A DNA stretch of 64,000 nucleotides, taken from Arenibacter hampyeongensis. Lineage in GTDB: Bacteria; Bacteroidota; Bacteroidia; Flavobacteriales; Flavobacteriaceae. The translations under genes were made by a program, and so were the position numbers. The notes under the pieces were generated by a model, which searched no databases, had not been told where the DNA came from, and saw nothing but the letters and a program-made list of their open reading frames with translations. This document shows, one piece after another, positions 1-7,879 of the stretch (within the stretch, counting starts at the first letter, position 1; the number at the start of each line of letters is the position of its first letter). The stretch is from NCBI RefSeq assembly GCF_002909255.1, contig NZ_PIOB01000008.1, positions 1 through 64,000 on the forward strand, written 5' to 3'.

Positions 1-251
1 ACACCGTACCTTGGTTATTCAGCCCTGGTCGTTTTTTGGGCGATGCAAAAAATGAACAGAACACAAACTCTGGGCAAGTCTATCCTATCTTTTTCTAATT
101 CACACACAACTTTTAGGATTGATCCTCAATAAGCGACAAAATGTCCGGTAATTAATTCCAAAAAGCGACATATTGGCGTAAATTTGGACTCGGTATAAGA
201 TTTGCCTTTTAGCTCATGAGAAATTAAAGTTTAATTTAAAACATAAAAGTC
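1..251. other. Non-coding stretch upstream of the small heat shock gene
   Basis: No reading frame with coding character and no RNA gene is visible. A weak promoter-like pair for the downstream gene may be present: TTG at 173-175 and AAGATTTG at 197-204 (one base off the TAnnTTTG box), 21 bases apart. No CIRCE-like inverted repeat (the HrcA operator) was found by eye. Confidence 0.4.
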
Positions 252-677
252 ATGAGTCTAGTAAAAAGAAATAATGTACTGTTTCCAACATTAATGAACG
301 AATTTTTAAGACCAGATTGGTTTGGCGGAGTGGATAACTTCAAACAAAATGTACCGGCGGCCAATGTAAAGGAAACTGAAAGCGAATACGTATTGGAATT
401 GGCCATACCTGGAAGAAAAAAAGAGGATTTCAATGTTGAAATCGACAACGACATCCTAACTATTTCTTCTGAAGTTAAAAGTGAAGAAAACAAGGAGGAG
501 GATGGATATACCAGAAGGGAATTTGCCTTTTCTTCATTCAAAAGAGTTTTTAGTTTACCTGAAACAATTTCGTTGGATAAAATCAACGCGTCCTATGAAG
601 ATGGAATCCTAAAGTTTGTTATGCCCAAAAAGGAGGAGGCATTGCCAAAGCCCAAAAGATTAATTGAAATAGCATAA
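252..677 (+). CDS. Hsp20/alpha-crystallin family small heat shock protein
   Basis: This is an ATP-independent holdase chaperone of the cytoplasm that binds unfolding proteins and hands them to DnaK/ClpB. The 141 residues are normal for a bacterial Hsp20. An alpha-crystallin domain spans about residues 30-122, with the expected AIPGRKKEDF stretch at its start and the DGILKFVMPKK strand near its end (the AxxxxGVLxxxxPK signature). The C-terminus carries an I-x-I oligomerisation motif (IEI). It stands alone, with its own strong terminator just downstream, so it is a single-gene transcript. The ATG at 252 is the only start that leaves the N-terminal arm intact. Confidence 0.93.
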   Translation: MSLVKRNNVLFPTLMNEFLRPDWFGGVDNFKQNVPAANVKETESEYVLELAIPGRKKEDFNVEIDNDILTISSEVKSEENKEEDGYTRREFAFSSFKRVFSLPETISLDKINASYEDGILKFVMPKKEEALPKPKRLIEIA

Positions 678-734
678 GCTTATAAGCAATTGTGAATCCG
701 TAGTGATTCATGATGGTTTGGTTAGTTGGTTGTG

Positions 735-767
735 AAAGCGCTTCGAGAAATCGAAGCGCTTTTTTGT
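735..767 (+). terminator. Rho-independent terminator of the hsp20 gene
   Basis: A 12-bp perfect stem (735-746 with 751-762) is closed by a GAAA tetraloop and followed by a T run. It lies 58 bases after the hsp20 stop and points along its strand. The A run on the other side means it may also end uvrB transcripts from the minus strand. Confidence 0.88.
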
Positions 768-809
768 TCCAACTAAATTTTTAGCTACGCCTGCCGGCCA
801 TAAAATATA

Positions 810-2798
810 TTATTCCTGCTCCTGTAATGATTTAATTTCATCCCTTAATTTCGCAGCCTGCATAAAATCCAAGTCCTTGGCCGCCTTTTCCATGGCTTTT
901 CTTTTATCCCGTATCATTTTATCTTTTTGTTCAATGGTAAGGTACATTAAATCCGGTTCTGCAGCCTTCATTTCTTCCTTTTCAAAATGATAGGTAGAAA
1001 CGGAATTTTTGGCTAAGACACTGTCCAAACTTTTGTTCAATGCAGTTGGAGTAATATTATTTTCAAGATTATAGGTGGCTTGTTTTTCACGCCTATAGTT
1101 GGTTTCGTCGATTGTTTTTTGCATGCTGTTGGTAATTTTATCAGCATACATTATGGCCTTACCATTCAGATGTCTGGCTGCGCGACCCACGGTCTGGGTC
1201 AATGATCTTGCACTTCTTAGAAAACCTTCCTTGTCGGCATCCAGTATTGCCACTAAGGAGACCTCAGGTAAATCAAGACCTTCCCTAAGTAAGTTTACGC
1301 CTATGAGTACATCAAAAACACCTTTGCGCAGGTCTTGCATTATTTCCACTCTCTCTAAAGTATCCACATCACTATGTATATATCGGCAACGCACATTTAT
1401 TCTGGCCAAATATTTGGCCAATTCTTCTGCCATTCGTTTGGTCAAGGTCGTAACCAGTGTCCTTTCGTCTTTTTCCACCCTCAGATGAATTTCCTCGATA
1501 AGGTCATCAATTTGATTCAGGCTGGGACGTACCTCAATGATGGGGTCCAATAGTCCTGTCGGCCTTATCACTTGTTCCACATATACTCCTTGGCTCATCT
1601 GCAATTCGTAATCGGCAGGAGTGGCACTTACATATATAACTTGATTTTGGAGGGCTTCAAATTCCTCAAATTTTAAAGGCCGGTTATCCATGGCCGCAGG
1701 CAATCTAAAACCATACTCCACTAAATTCTCCTTTCTGGAACGGTCACCCCCATACATGGCGTGTACCTGTGGAATGGTAACGTGACTTTCATCTACCACC
1801 ATTAAATAGTCATTTGGGAAATAATCCAACAAACAGAACGGCCTGGTTCCCGGCTCACGACCGTCCAAATACCTGGAATAATTTTCTATACCCGAACAAT
1901 ACCCCAATTCCCGAATCATTTCCAGATCAAAGTTCGTTCGTTCTTTCAAACGCTTAGCTTCCAGGTGTTTTCCTATTTCTTTGAAATACGCCACCTGATG
2001 CACCATATCTTCCTGTATAAGGTGAATGGCATTCTGCAGTACATCTGGGGAGGTGACGAACATATTGGCCGGGTAAATATTAAGCTGTTGATACTTTTCA
2101 AGTATTTTGTTCTTGTAGGGGTCAAAGGCCTCTATTTCCTCAATTTCATCCCCGAAAAAATGAATCCTAAAGGCATGGTCTGCATAGCTCGGAAAAACAT
2201 CCACTACATCTCCTTTTACCCTAAAATTGCCATTTCTAAAATCAGCAGTGGTTCTTGAATAAAGACTTTGAACCAATTGATGTAAAAATTTGGTTCTAGG
2301 AATCACTTGGTCTTTATGAATTCCAATGACATTTTTTTGAAATTCCACTGGATTCCCAATACCGTATAGACAGGATACCGAGGCCACAACCAAAATATCC
2401 CTCCTACCGGATAAAAGGGATGAAGTTGCACTCAAACGCAGTTTTTCTATATCCTCATTTATGGACAGATCCTTTTCAATATAGGTGCCGCTTGAAGGTA
2501 TATAAGCCTCAGGTTGATAGTAATCATAGTAGGAAACGAAATATTCCACTGCATTCTCGGGAAAAAACTGTTTAAATTCAGAGTATAATTGTGCTGCCAA
2601 GGTTTTATTATGTGCCAATACCAAGGTTGGCCGTTGAACTTGTTCAATAACATTGGCAACGGTAAACGTTTTTCCAGAGCCGGTTACCCCTAAAAGCGTT
2701 TGGTAACGCTCATCGGATTCCAAGCCCTTTTTCAATTGTTTTATGGCTTGGGGCTGATCACCTGTAGGTTTAAATTCGGATACAACTTTAAATTTCAT
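810..2798 (-). CDS. uvrB: Excinuclease ABC subunit B
   Basis: UvrB is the DNA-damage verification helicase of nucleotide excision repair; it is loaded by UvrA and recruits UvrC for the dual incision. At 662 residues it is full length. Visible are the Walker A motif GVTGSGKT (residues 37-44), the tyrosine-rich beta-hairpin that clamps damaged DNA (YYDYYQPEAYIP, about 92-103), the DESH motif of domain 1a, helicase motif VI (QTVGRAARH), and the C-terminal UVR coiled-coil domain (DLDFMQAAKLRDEI) that binds UvrC. It is monocistronic; the neighbours are unrelated. An inverted repeat close upstream (2820-2846) may be its operator. uvrB is SOS-controlled in many bacteria, but no such control is proven here. 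Confidence 0.98.
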   Translation of the reverse strand: MKFKVVSEFKPTGDQPQAIKQLKKGLESDERYQTLLGVTGSGKTFTVANVIEQVQRPTLVLAHNKTLAAQLYSEFKQFFPENAVEYFVSYYDYYQPEAYIPSSGTYIEKDLSINEDIEKLRLSATSSLLSGRRDILVVASVSCLYGIGNPVEFQKNVIGIHKDQVIPRTKFLHQLVQSLYSRTTADFRNGNFRVKGDVVDVFPSYADHAFRIHFFGDEIEEIEAFDPYKNKILEKYQQLNIYPANMFVTSPDVLQNAIHLIQEDMVHQVAYFKEIGKHLEAKRLKERTNFDLEMIRELGYCSGIENYSRYLDGREPGTRPFCLLDYFPNDYLMVVDESHVTIPQVHAMYGGDRSRKENLVEYGFRLPAAMDNRPLKFEEFEALQNQVIYVSATPADYELQMSQGVYVEQVIRPTGLLDPIIEVRPSLNQIDDLIEEIHLRVEKDERTLVTTLTKRMAEELAKYLARINVRCRYIHSDVDTLERVEIMQDLRKGVFDVLIGVNLLREGLDLPEVSLVAILDADKEGFLRSARSLTQTVGRAARHLNGKAIMYADKITNSMQKTIDETNYRREKQATYNLENNITPTALNKSLDSVLAKNSVSTYHFEKEEMKAAEPDLMYLTIEQKDKMIRDKRKAMEKAAKDLDFMQAAKLRDEIKSLQEQE

Positions 2799-2819
2799 TT
2801 ACTAAATATTTCTTGTGAT

Positions 2820-2846
2820 AATGCTACAATACACTTGTATTGCATT
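2820..2846. promoter_or_regulatory. Inverted repeat upstream of uvrB, candidate operator
   Basis: CAATACA (2827-2833) and TGTATTG (2836-2842) form a perfect 7-bp dyad with a 2-bp centre, flanked by AATGC and GCATT. It lies 22-48 bases upstream of the uvrB ATG, where a repressor of uvrB would bind. No T run follows, so it is not a terminator. Binding by a LexA-type repressor is only a guess. Confidence 0.4.
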
Positions 2847-3046
2847 TGGGAACTCCCATAAATCTATCAGGATTAATCCCTAAGAAAATTCATGGGCAAG
2901 TGGATATATGTTCGCTTAAAGGCCTAAAATTAATAAATAGAGATCAATACCAAGGTTCTTTGGGAGCTATTTATGACCCACTTAGTGCTTCTTTGTGGGA
3001 TAGAGGCAAAAGAGACGGAAAAAGCCATGGTACTTTTCAGTTATGA
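2840..3046 (+). CDS. Doubtful small ORF or gene remnant
   Basis: A 68-codon frame begins with TTG and fills the gap between uvrB and the ABC permease. It has codon use like its neighbours, and the frame stays open from about 2822, but no ATG is placed well and I recognise no family. There is no signal peptide or membrane segment. It could be the tail of a decayed gene or chance; its stop is at 3046, four bases short of the end of the convergent permease gene. Confidence 0.15.
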   Translation: MHLGTPINLSGLIPKKIHGQVDICSLKGLKLINRDQYQGSLGAIYDPLSASLWDRGKRDGKSHGTFQL

Positions 3047-3049
3047 GGC

Positions 3050-3883
3050 TTATAAATCCCGTTTCTTGAGTAGGATAAAAGAAAGATAAATGAAAATTGA
3101 GGTCCAGCACCCAACTATTAAAATCTCATAAAAATGGACGGAATAGTCTTTATGGAATTCTTCTCCAACTTGTTCTACCATACTTTGTACCGCCTTAAAT
3201 CTTGAGATAGGTTCCTTGATCAAGTTGCCCATAGACTCGAGGGGGAGAAATTTCATCGCGGAAGCAGAGGCTTCCTTACCGGCCAACCACCACACTAGAA
3301 ATCGAATACCCAAATTTTCAATGGCAAACCATATAATTAAAAAACCCAAGGCAAAGGCAGACCGTTTAACCAATATTCCTAGGAAAAGGCAAAAGGAAAA
3401 GAAACCTAACAACTTAATGAAATAGGCCAATAAGTACTCCAATTCAGAAAATATAATCGATAGTTCGGTAAAATCAGAATAAAAGAGGCCCAACACTAGT
3501 GAAACTAGAAAAACAAAAATAGTGGAAATAACAGAAAAGGCAAAAACGGTAATAAATTTAGAGGCAATAAATTCCTTTTTACTAAGACCGTCTATCAAAT
3601 TTTGTTTTAAAGTCTTATTGCTGTATTCGTTGGCCATCATGGAGACAATAATGATGGCAAAAAAGAGTTTCAATCCACTGGCTATCCATGTGTTCAAATG
3701 CCAGATGTAAGGAAAATTAAAAATACCCTGCTCGGCAACATGGAATTGAATTGGCCCTATATCAAACTTGATGGCTGCAATTAATGCCATGCAAAGAATA
3801 AGGACGAAGTAGGAAATGATCAGAACCCTACTCGCATTATTGTTCCATAATTTTATAAATTCTATCTGTAATAAACGTAACAT
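3050..3883 (-). CDS. ABC-2 type transporter permease
   Basis: This is a membrane subunit of an ABC exporter. The 277 residues begin with a short cytoplasmic piece followed by about six hydrophobic segments, starting near residues 20-37, with the usual ABC-2 layout (a long loop after the first segment, then a paired block and a last segment just before the basic KKRDL end). The gene lies 28 bases after the ATPase gene on the same strand, so the two form a transporter operon. The substrate cannot be read from sequence; pairs like this include drug and peptide (bacitracin- or lantibiotic-type) exporters. Confidence 0.85.
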   Translation of the reverse strand: MLRLLQIEFIKLWNNNASRVLIISYFVLILCMALIAAIKFDIGPIQFHVAEQGIFNFPYIWHLNTWIASGLKLFFAIIIVSMMANEYSNKTLKQNLIDGLSKKEFIASKFITVFAFSVISTIFVFLVSLVLGLFYSDFTELSIIFSELEYLLAYFIKLLGFFSFCLFLGILVKRSAFALGFLIIWFAIENLGIRFLVWWLAGKEASASAMKFLPLESMGNLIKEPISRFKAVQSMVEQVGEEFHKDYSVHFYEILIVGCWTSIFIYLSFILLKKRDL

Positions 3884-3911
3884 AGTTTTATTGGGTTAAG
3901 AGCATTGGCAG

Positions 3912-4811
3912 TTATTTGTTATGGTTTGTCAGGCTGAGGAATTGTTCTTCTAGACTCGCTTTACGTTTTACCAAATGGGAAAGCACAATACCGTTTTTAA
4001 ATAGGTCATTATTTAGGCTACTTGCATCCATTTCTTCCTTCAGAATTGCGGTAATCAAGCCATTTTCCTGTTTTAAGGAACCAAAACTGCCATGATTGCC
4101 AAGGAAGTTCATCAATGCAGGTTCATCCGTGGCCCTTAATTCAAAGAAACCATAGCTGGTCAACATTTCATCTACAGGTCCGGAATAGAGTTTTTCTCCT
4201 TTTCGTAGGATTACTACATGGCTGCAGACCTTTTCCACCTCGTCCAACAAATGCGAGGCTAAAAGAATGGTTGTGCCCTGAGCTGCAATTTTTTTTATGA
4301 TTCCCCTTATCTGATGTATTCCTTGGGGGTCTAATCCATTGGTAGGTTCGTCCAGAATCAATATTTCGGGATCATTGAGAAGTGCCGAAGCTATGGCCAA
4401 TCTCTGTTTCATTCCAAGGGAATAGGTCCGGAACTTACTGTTCTTTCGTTCCAAAAGTCCAACCATTTCCAATTTTTCCTCAATTTTATCCTCGGGTACT
4501 TCCTTGATCTTACAGACCAATTTAAGATTTTGAATCGCCGTCATATAGGGGTAGAAGTTGGGGCGTTCAATAATGGCACCCACTTTTTTTAGTGCGGAGT
4601 GGGTAGAAACGTTACCTCCAAACCATGCAAAGTCACCTGCTGTCTTATTTACAACATTCAGAACTATTCCCAGGGTGGTTGATTTTCCACTGCCATTAGG
4701 ACCTAAAATACCATAAACATTGCCTTTTTCAATATTAAAGGAAAGATCTTTTACGGCTGTCAGGTATCCAAACTTTTTGGTGAGATTGTTTACGGTAAGT
4801 ATAGTTTCCAA
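3912..4811 (-). CDS. ABC transporter ATP-binding protein
   Basis: This is the ATPase partner of the permease encoded just downstream. The 299 residues show Walker A GPNGSGKST (37-45), the Q-loop region, the ABC signature as SLGMKQ (131-136), Walker B LILDE (151-155) followed by the D-loop GLDPQG, and the H-loop ASHLLDEVEKVC. The extra C-terminal part of about 80 residues, after the nucleotide-binding domain, matches the arrangement of CcmA/DrrA-type exporters. The gene is divergent from the kinase-like gene at 4889. Export of a small hydrophobic compound is the likely role; nothing nearby identifies it. Confidence 0.92.
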   Translation of the reverse strand: METILTVNNLTKKFGYLTAVKDLSFNIEKGNVYGILGPNGSGKSTTLGIVLNVVNKTAGDFAWFGGNVSTHSALKKVGAIIERPNFYPYMTAIQNLKLVCKIKEVPEDKIEEKLEMVGLLERKNSKFRTYSLGMKQRLAIASALLNDPEILILDEPTNGLDPQGIHQIRGIIKKIAAQGTTILLASHLLDEVEKVCSHVVILRKGEKLYSGPVDEMLTSYGFFELRATDEPALMNFLGNHGSFGSLKQENGLITAILKEEMDASSLNNDLFKNGIVLSHLVKRKASLEEQFLSLTNHNK

Positions 4812-4888
4812 AATAGGATAGTTTTTTTGATTGTTTGTACTTACTTGACGAAGAAATCGTTATTTTGTTACAAATTAAAGTTTTTTCC

Positions 4889-5968
4889 ATGTCTGAAAGA
4901 TTAATGTCCAAGAAAAAGCCTGCATTTCCGGTCAACAAAAAATTGGATGCCTATTTAGAGCACTACAGTAGAAAAATTGAAATCCCAATTTTCTACGAGG
5001 ACCTGTTGCGTTTTTCCGGGTCTATAGTTGTATACGATTCCAATGATGAGGATACACTTTGGGTCCGTGTTTATTATAGCGAGTTCGATAGGATAGAGAT
5101 AGATATCAGTCTTAAAAAAGTGTATTCCATTCTTCATTCCGATGGAAGTGATAGCATTTTTCCATTTTTAAATGTTGATGCCGTTGATTACTGCACCTTT
5201 GGGAACTCCAAACCATTTAGAATCAAGGTTAGGAATATACTGAACGACAATTTCACCTATTTTTATGTAAAAAAGACGGATGCCTCCAGGATTTATGGCC
5301 TGGAATTGGAACATATGTTATCTCCATATAATCTTAACTTCTTGGTATATGGTGATACTTTGATAGAGGAACATATCGCCGGTATTCCCGGTGATGTATT
5401 TATAAAGGATTTTTTGCCAAAATGTACCGAATCGGAAAAATCGCAGTTGGCAAAGGAGTTTGTAAAGTTTAATGAACGCTGCATGATCCGACTTTTGGGT
5501 GATATGCGATCTTATAATTACGTTATTGTTCCCACCCATGATTTTGACCATGTAGTATACAAAATAAGGGCTATAGATTTTGACCAACAGTGTTATGAGG
5601 GAAAATTGAAGGTGTACAGGCCTCAATTTTTTAAAGAAAATTATGAAATGGTCATGTTGGTAAAGGAAAAGTTACAGCGTAATTCTGTGGATCAATACAA
5701 GATTGAAGAACGTTCCATAGTGGCCAAAAGAATATTGAGTTCCGGAAACCGTATCAAGCGATTGATTTCTATTGTTAAGATGGATAAAATATCCAATGAG
5801 GAGAACATAGCCGCCTTGGCCGTACATATTCAAGACTTAACAGGAGATATCGATTTTAAAACCTGTAAGACCATGGGAGAAGTATTGGCCCTGGCCTTGG
5901 ATTTTGTGAAAAGAAACTATCAGGATGTTAGTATGAAGCAGATTATTGAGAACAGGATAAATATTTGA
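4889..5968 (+). CDS. Conserved hypothetical protein with a putative kinase-like (APH-type) fold
   Basis: I do not recognise a named family. The ATG at 4889 is chosen because the longer frame from 4835 runs through the promoter region. In the 359-residue product three pieces recall protein kinase-like phosphotransferases: a possible ATP-site lysine in YFYVKK (residues 126-129), a hinge-like LIEEHIAG (158-165), and above all LGDMRSYN (203-210) followed by IDFD (229-232). These match the spacing of the catalytic GD-x4-N loop and the metal-binding D-F-D of aminoglycoside phosphotransferases. The usual His before GD is Leu. The C-terminal 110 residues are helical. It is monocistronic and ends in a long palindromic terminator. 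The substrate is unknown. Confidence 0.6.
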   Translation: MSERLMSKKKPAFPVNKKLDAYLEHYSRKIEIPIFYEDLLRFSGSIVVYDSNDEDTLWVRVYYSEFDRIEIDISLKKVYSILHSDGSDSIFPFLNVDAVDYCTFGNSKPFRIKVRNILNDNFTYFYVKKTDASRIYGLELEHMLSPYNLNFLVYGDTLIEEHIAGIPGDVFIKDFLPKCTESEKSQLAKEFVKFNERCMIRLLGDMRSYNYVIVPTHDFDHVVYKIRAIDFDQQCYEGKLKVYRPQFFKENYEMVMLVKEKLQRNSVDQYKIEERSIVAKRILSSGNRIKRLISIVKMDKISNEENIAALAVHIQDLTGDIDFKTCKTMGEVLALALDFVKRNYQDVSMKQIIENRINI

Positions 5969-6051
5969 TATCTTTTATTTTAGGCGGATTTTTATTCCCT
6001 GCTCCGTAGTGACCTTAGTTTGAATATCGACTGTAATATTCCTTGTAAATT

Positions 6052-6103
6052 AAAACCAGATCAGGCCTTGGATCAATATTGATCCAAGGCCTGATCTGGT
6101 TTT
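6052..6103. terminator. Perfect 52-bp palindrome, bidirectional terminator
   Basis: Two exactly complementary 26-base arms meet at 6077/6078, with A runs outside one arm and T runs outside the other, so a hairpin with a U tail forms on both strands. It sits between two convergent genes (ends at 5968 and 6159) and serves both. The arms are longer than usual for a bacterial terminator. Confidence 0.85.
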
Positions 6104-6158
6104 TAAGGACTAGGGTCCAGTTCCTATTATCCTAGTTACGAGTGGGCAAATTTAATGC

Positions 6159-7217
6159 CTAACTTTTCTGTTCCTTGTTAAAATAGACTAGGTAATAATA
6201 CATTTGCCGTTCTTCGTCCCAACCTTTCTCGACAAATTTTTGGGCAGATTCAGGATTGATAAAATCCAGTTTGATCTGAATATTGGTATCCAAATTGATA
6301 ACGTTCTTTATTTTTTTTCTGGCGTCGGAAACGGCTTTGTTGGCAATGTCAAACGTAGAGACGTCCTCTATACTGTATTTAGGACCCTTTTCAACTTTAT
6401 AGTGCTTAAATTCCGGTATCAGATCTGGATTCTCCATGACCTCGTTCAAGAAATTGGTTTCTTCAAAGGCATCATTTTTTGCAAAATGATTTACCGCCCT
6501 GTTCATAAACAAAACTTCCTGCTGTTTGTCTTCGGCTGGCAAAACCACATCCTTGGCAAAGTTTTGACAGAATTTTAAATAGTTTTTGGTTTTAAAATTA
6601 TCATCCGACAGGGCATCAACCCCTAAAAAGTTTTCCAACCAGTATTTGGTGTCGTAACGATTGCTGTCTACTGAAAGCACCTTATAACCTTCTTCCTTAT
6701 TGGTATTAAAAATTAAACACCCCTTATCCAATTTATTAATATTGATGCCTTGTTGGACCAGAATATCCAGACTATTTCCCTTTTCCTGAAATTGAAGGAA
6801 ATCGTGCTTAAGCTCACTTTTAAATATGCCCACGGCGTTCACCTTTACATTGTCCAGCATTAGATCGGTAAGATAGGCAACGTAAACTTCCCCGCTCTTG
6901 ATATGTGGGTGGTTGGACTGGTCAAATAACTGAGTAGCTATTTTTTTTGAATTGGCATGTAGGCTGCTGGGCTCATCGAAAATATCGCTAACAATTTTGA
7001 ATACTTCATTAAATTCGACATCTGCCTCATTGGAGAAATAATAGTAATTTTCCTCCTTCTCCCTAAATGGTTTAAAAAAATATTCTTTTAGAAGCCCCGT
7101 GGTTTCATCGTTCAGGGAAAATGGTTCTTCTGAGAGAAAAATACCTTCGCTTTTATTTTTGTTGCCCACACGATGTATGGATATGGTTTCAATTTGGGTA
7201 GGGTATAAATTAATCAT
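6159..7217 (-). CDS. Nucleoid-associated protein, NA37/YejK family
   Basis: The 352-residue product resembles the 37-kDa nucleoid-associated protein family (NdpA/YejK). Its hallmarks are the opening that sets up an alpha/beta core, a middle segment with YVAYLTDLMLDN, and the stretch KYWLENFLGVDAL with later FVEKGWDEERQMYY. In gamma-proteobacteria these proteins bind the nucleoid; in flavobacteria the role is untested. The gene has its own upstream gap (7218-7355) and shares the palindromic terminator with the convergent kinase-like gene. No signal peptide is present, as expected for a cytoplasmic DNA-associated protein. Confidence 0.82.
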   Translation of the reverse strand: MINLYPTQIETISIHRVGNKNKSEGIFLSEEPFSLNDETTGLLKEYFFKPFREKEENYYYFSNEADVEFNEVFKIVSDIFDEPSSLHANSKKIATQLFDQSNHPHIKSGEVYVAYLTDLMLDNVKVNAVGIFKSELKHDFLQFQEKGNSLDILVQQGININKLDKGCLIFNTNKEEGYKVLSVDSNRYDTKYWLENFLGVDALSDDNFKTKNYLKFCQNFAKDVVLPAEDKQQEVLFMNRAVNHFAKNDAFEETNFLNEVMENPDLIPEFKHYKVEKGPKYSIEDVSTFDIANKAVSDARKKIKNVINLDTNIQIKLDFINPESAQKFVEKGWDEERQMYYYLVYFNKEQKS

Positions 7218-7355
7218 AGATTTAGGAAATAATTTAAAAGGTTATTTTGTACTTAAGTCTCAATTAAGAAGTTAAGTTAGTTGTTTTTTTCCAGTGGACC
7301 GGGTACAGGCTCAATCAAATCCATTAACTGTCCCTGTTCATCGCAATTGGAATTA

Positions 7356-7853
7356 TTAGTTCCAGTTCTCATCAAAATCCAAATCTTCGTAATTGTCCAA
7401 AGTGTTGTCAAAATCAAATTCGTTTTCATCGGCCTCAAACGTTTTTTCCGGTGGGGAGTCCGGTACTTCACCAAAACTAAAAAGTGTATTGGGATAGGCC
7501 TTCCCGTCTTCTTTTTCAACAATATCGGCCAATTCCACAAAGAAGGTCCACATGCTTAAAAAGTCATAAACATATATGAGTTTGGGCGAATGTTCTGTAA
7601 GAATGTCCTGCAACAGAATTTCGTTCATTAAGCGGACATCGGAGCCACTTTCGCTCATATCGAACAAAGCAATTTCCTCGTCCTGTTTCCACTCTTCATC
7701 ACAGGTATAGAAAGAGGCCATTTCATTTCCTAAAAAACCAAAAGCCTGGGTAATGGCATTGTGAAGGTCTTCCATGGTATTGATTCCCTCTATTTCTATA
7801 TCCCTAAAAATATCTTCTTCGGCATCTAGAATGATCCTTATTTTATATATCAT
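7356..7853 (-). CDS. Plasmid pRiA4b ORF-3-like family protein
   Basis: The start is set at the ATG at 7853 because homologues begin MIYKIR; the longer frame needs a TTG at 7877. The 165-residue product has the family pattern: an N-terminal beta-strand with ILDAEEDIFRDIEIEG, the helix TMEDLHNAITQAFGF, and the core IYVYDFLSMWTFFVEL. The tail is very acidic (many D and E, about residues 135-165). The family, which also includes so-called IS1096 TnpR-like proteins, has no settled function. The gene follows ctaA by 26 bases and is probably cotranscribed with it. Confidence 0.85.
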   Translation of the reverse strand: MIYKIRIILDAEEDIFRDIEIEGINTMEDLHNAITQAFGFLGNEMASFYTCDEEWKQDEEIALFDMSESGSDVRLMNEILLQDILTEHSPKLIYVYDFLSMWTFFVELADIVEKEDGKAYPNTLFSFGEVPDSPPEKTFEADENEFDFDNTLDNYEDLDFDENWN

Positions 7854-7879
7854 TGGGTCCTTTTTTTGTGGTGGCAAAG

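Noticed and set aside
4835..4888. Longer N-terminus for the kinase-like protein
   Set aside because: The extra 18 codons cover the likely promoter (near-match TTATTTTG box) and add no conserved residues.
7277..7355. A short coding-looking tail after the pRiA4b-like gene on the minus strand (ends GPLEKNN)
   Set aside because: Only about 15 codons follow a Met, with no family and no clear start signal; too short to support.
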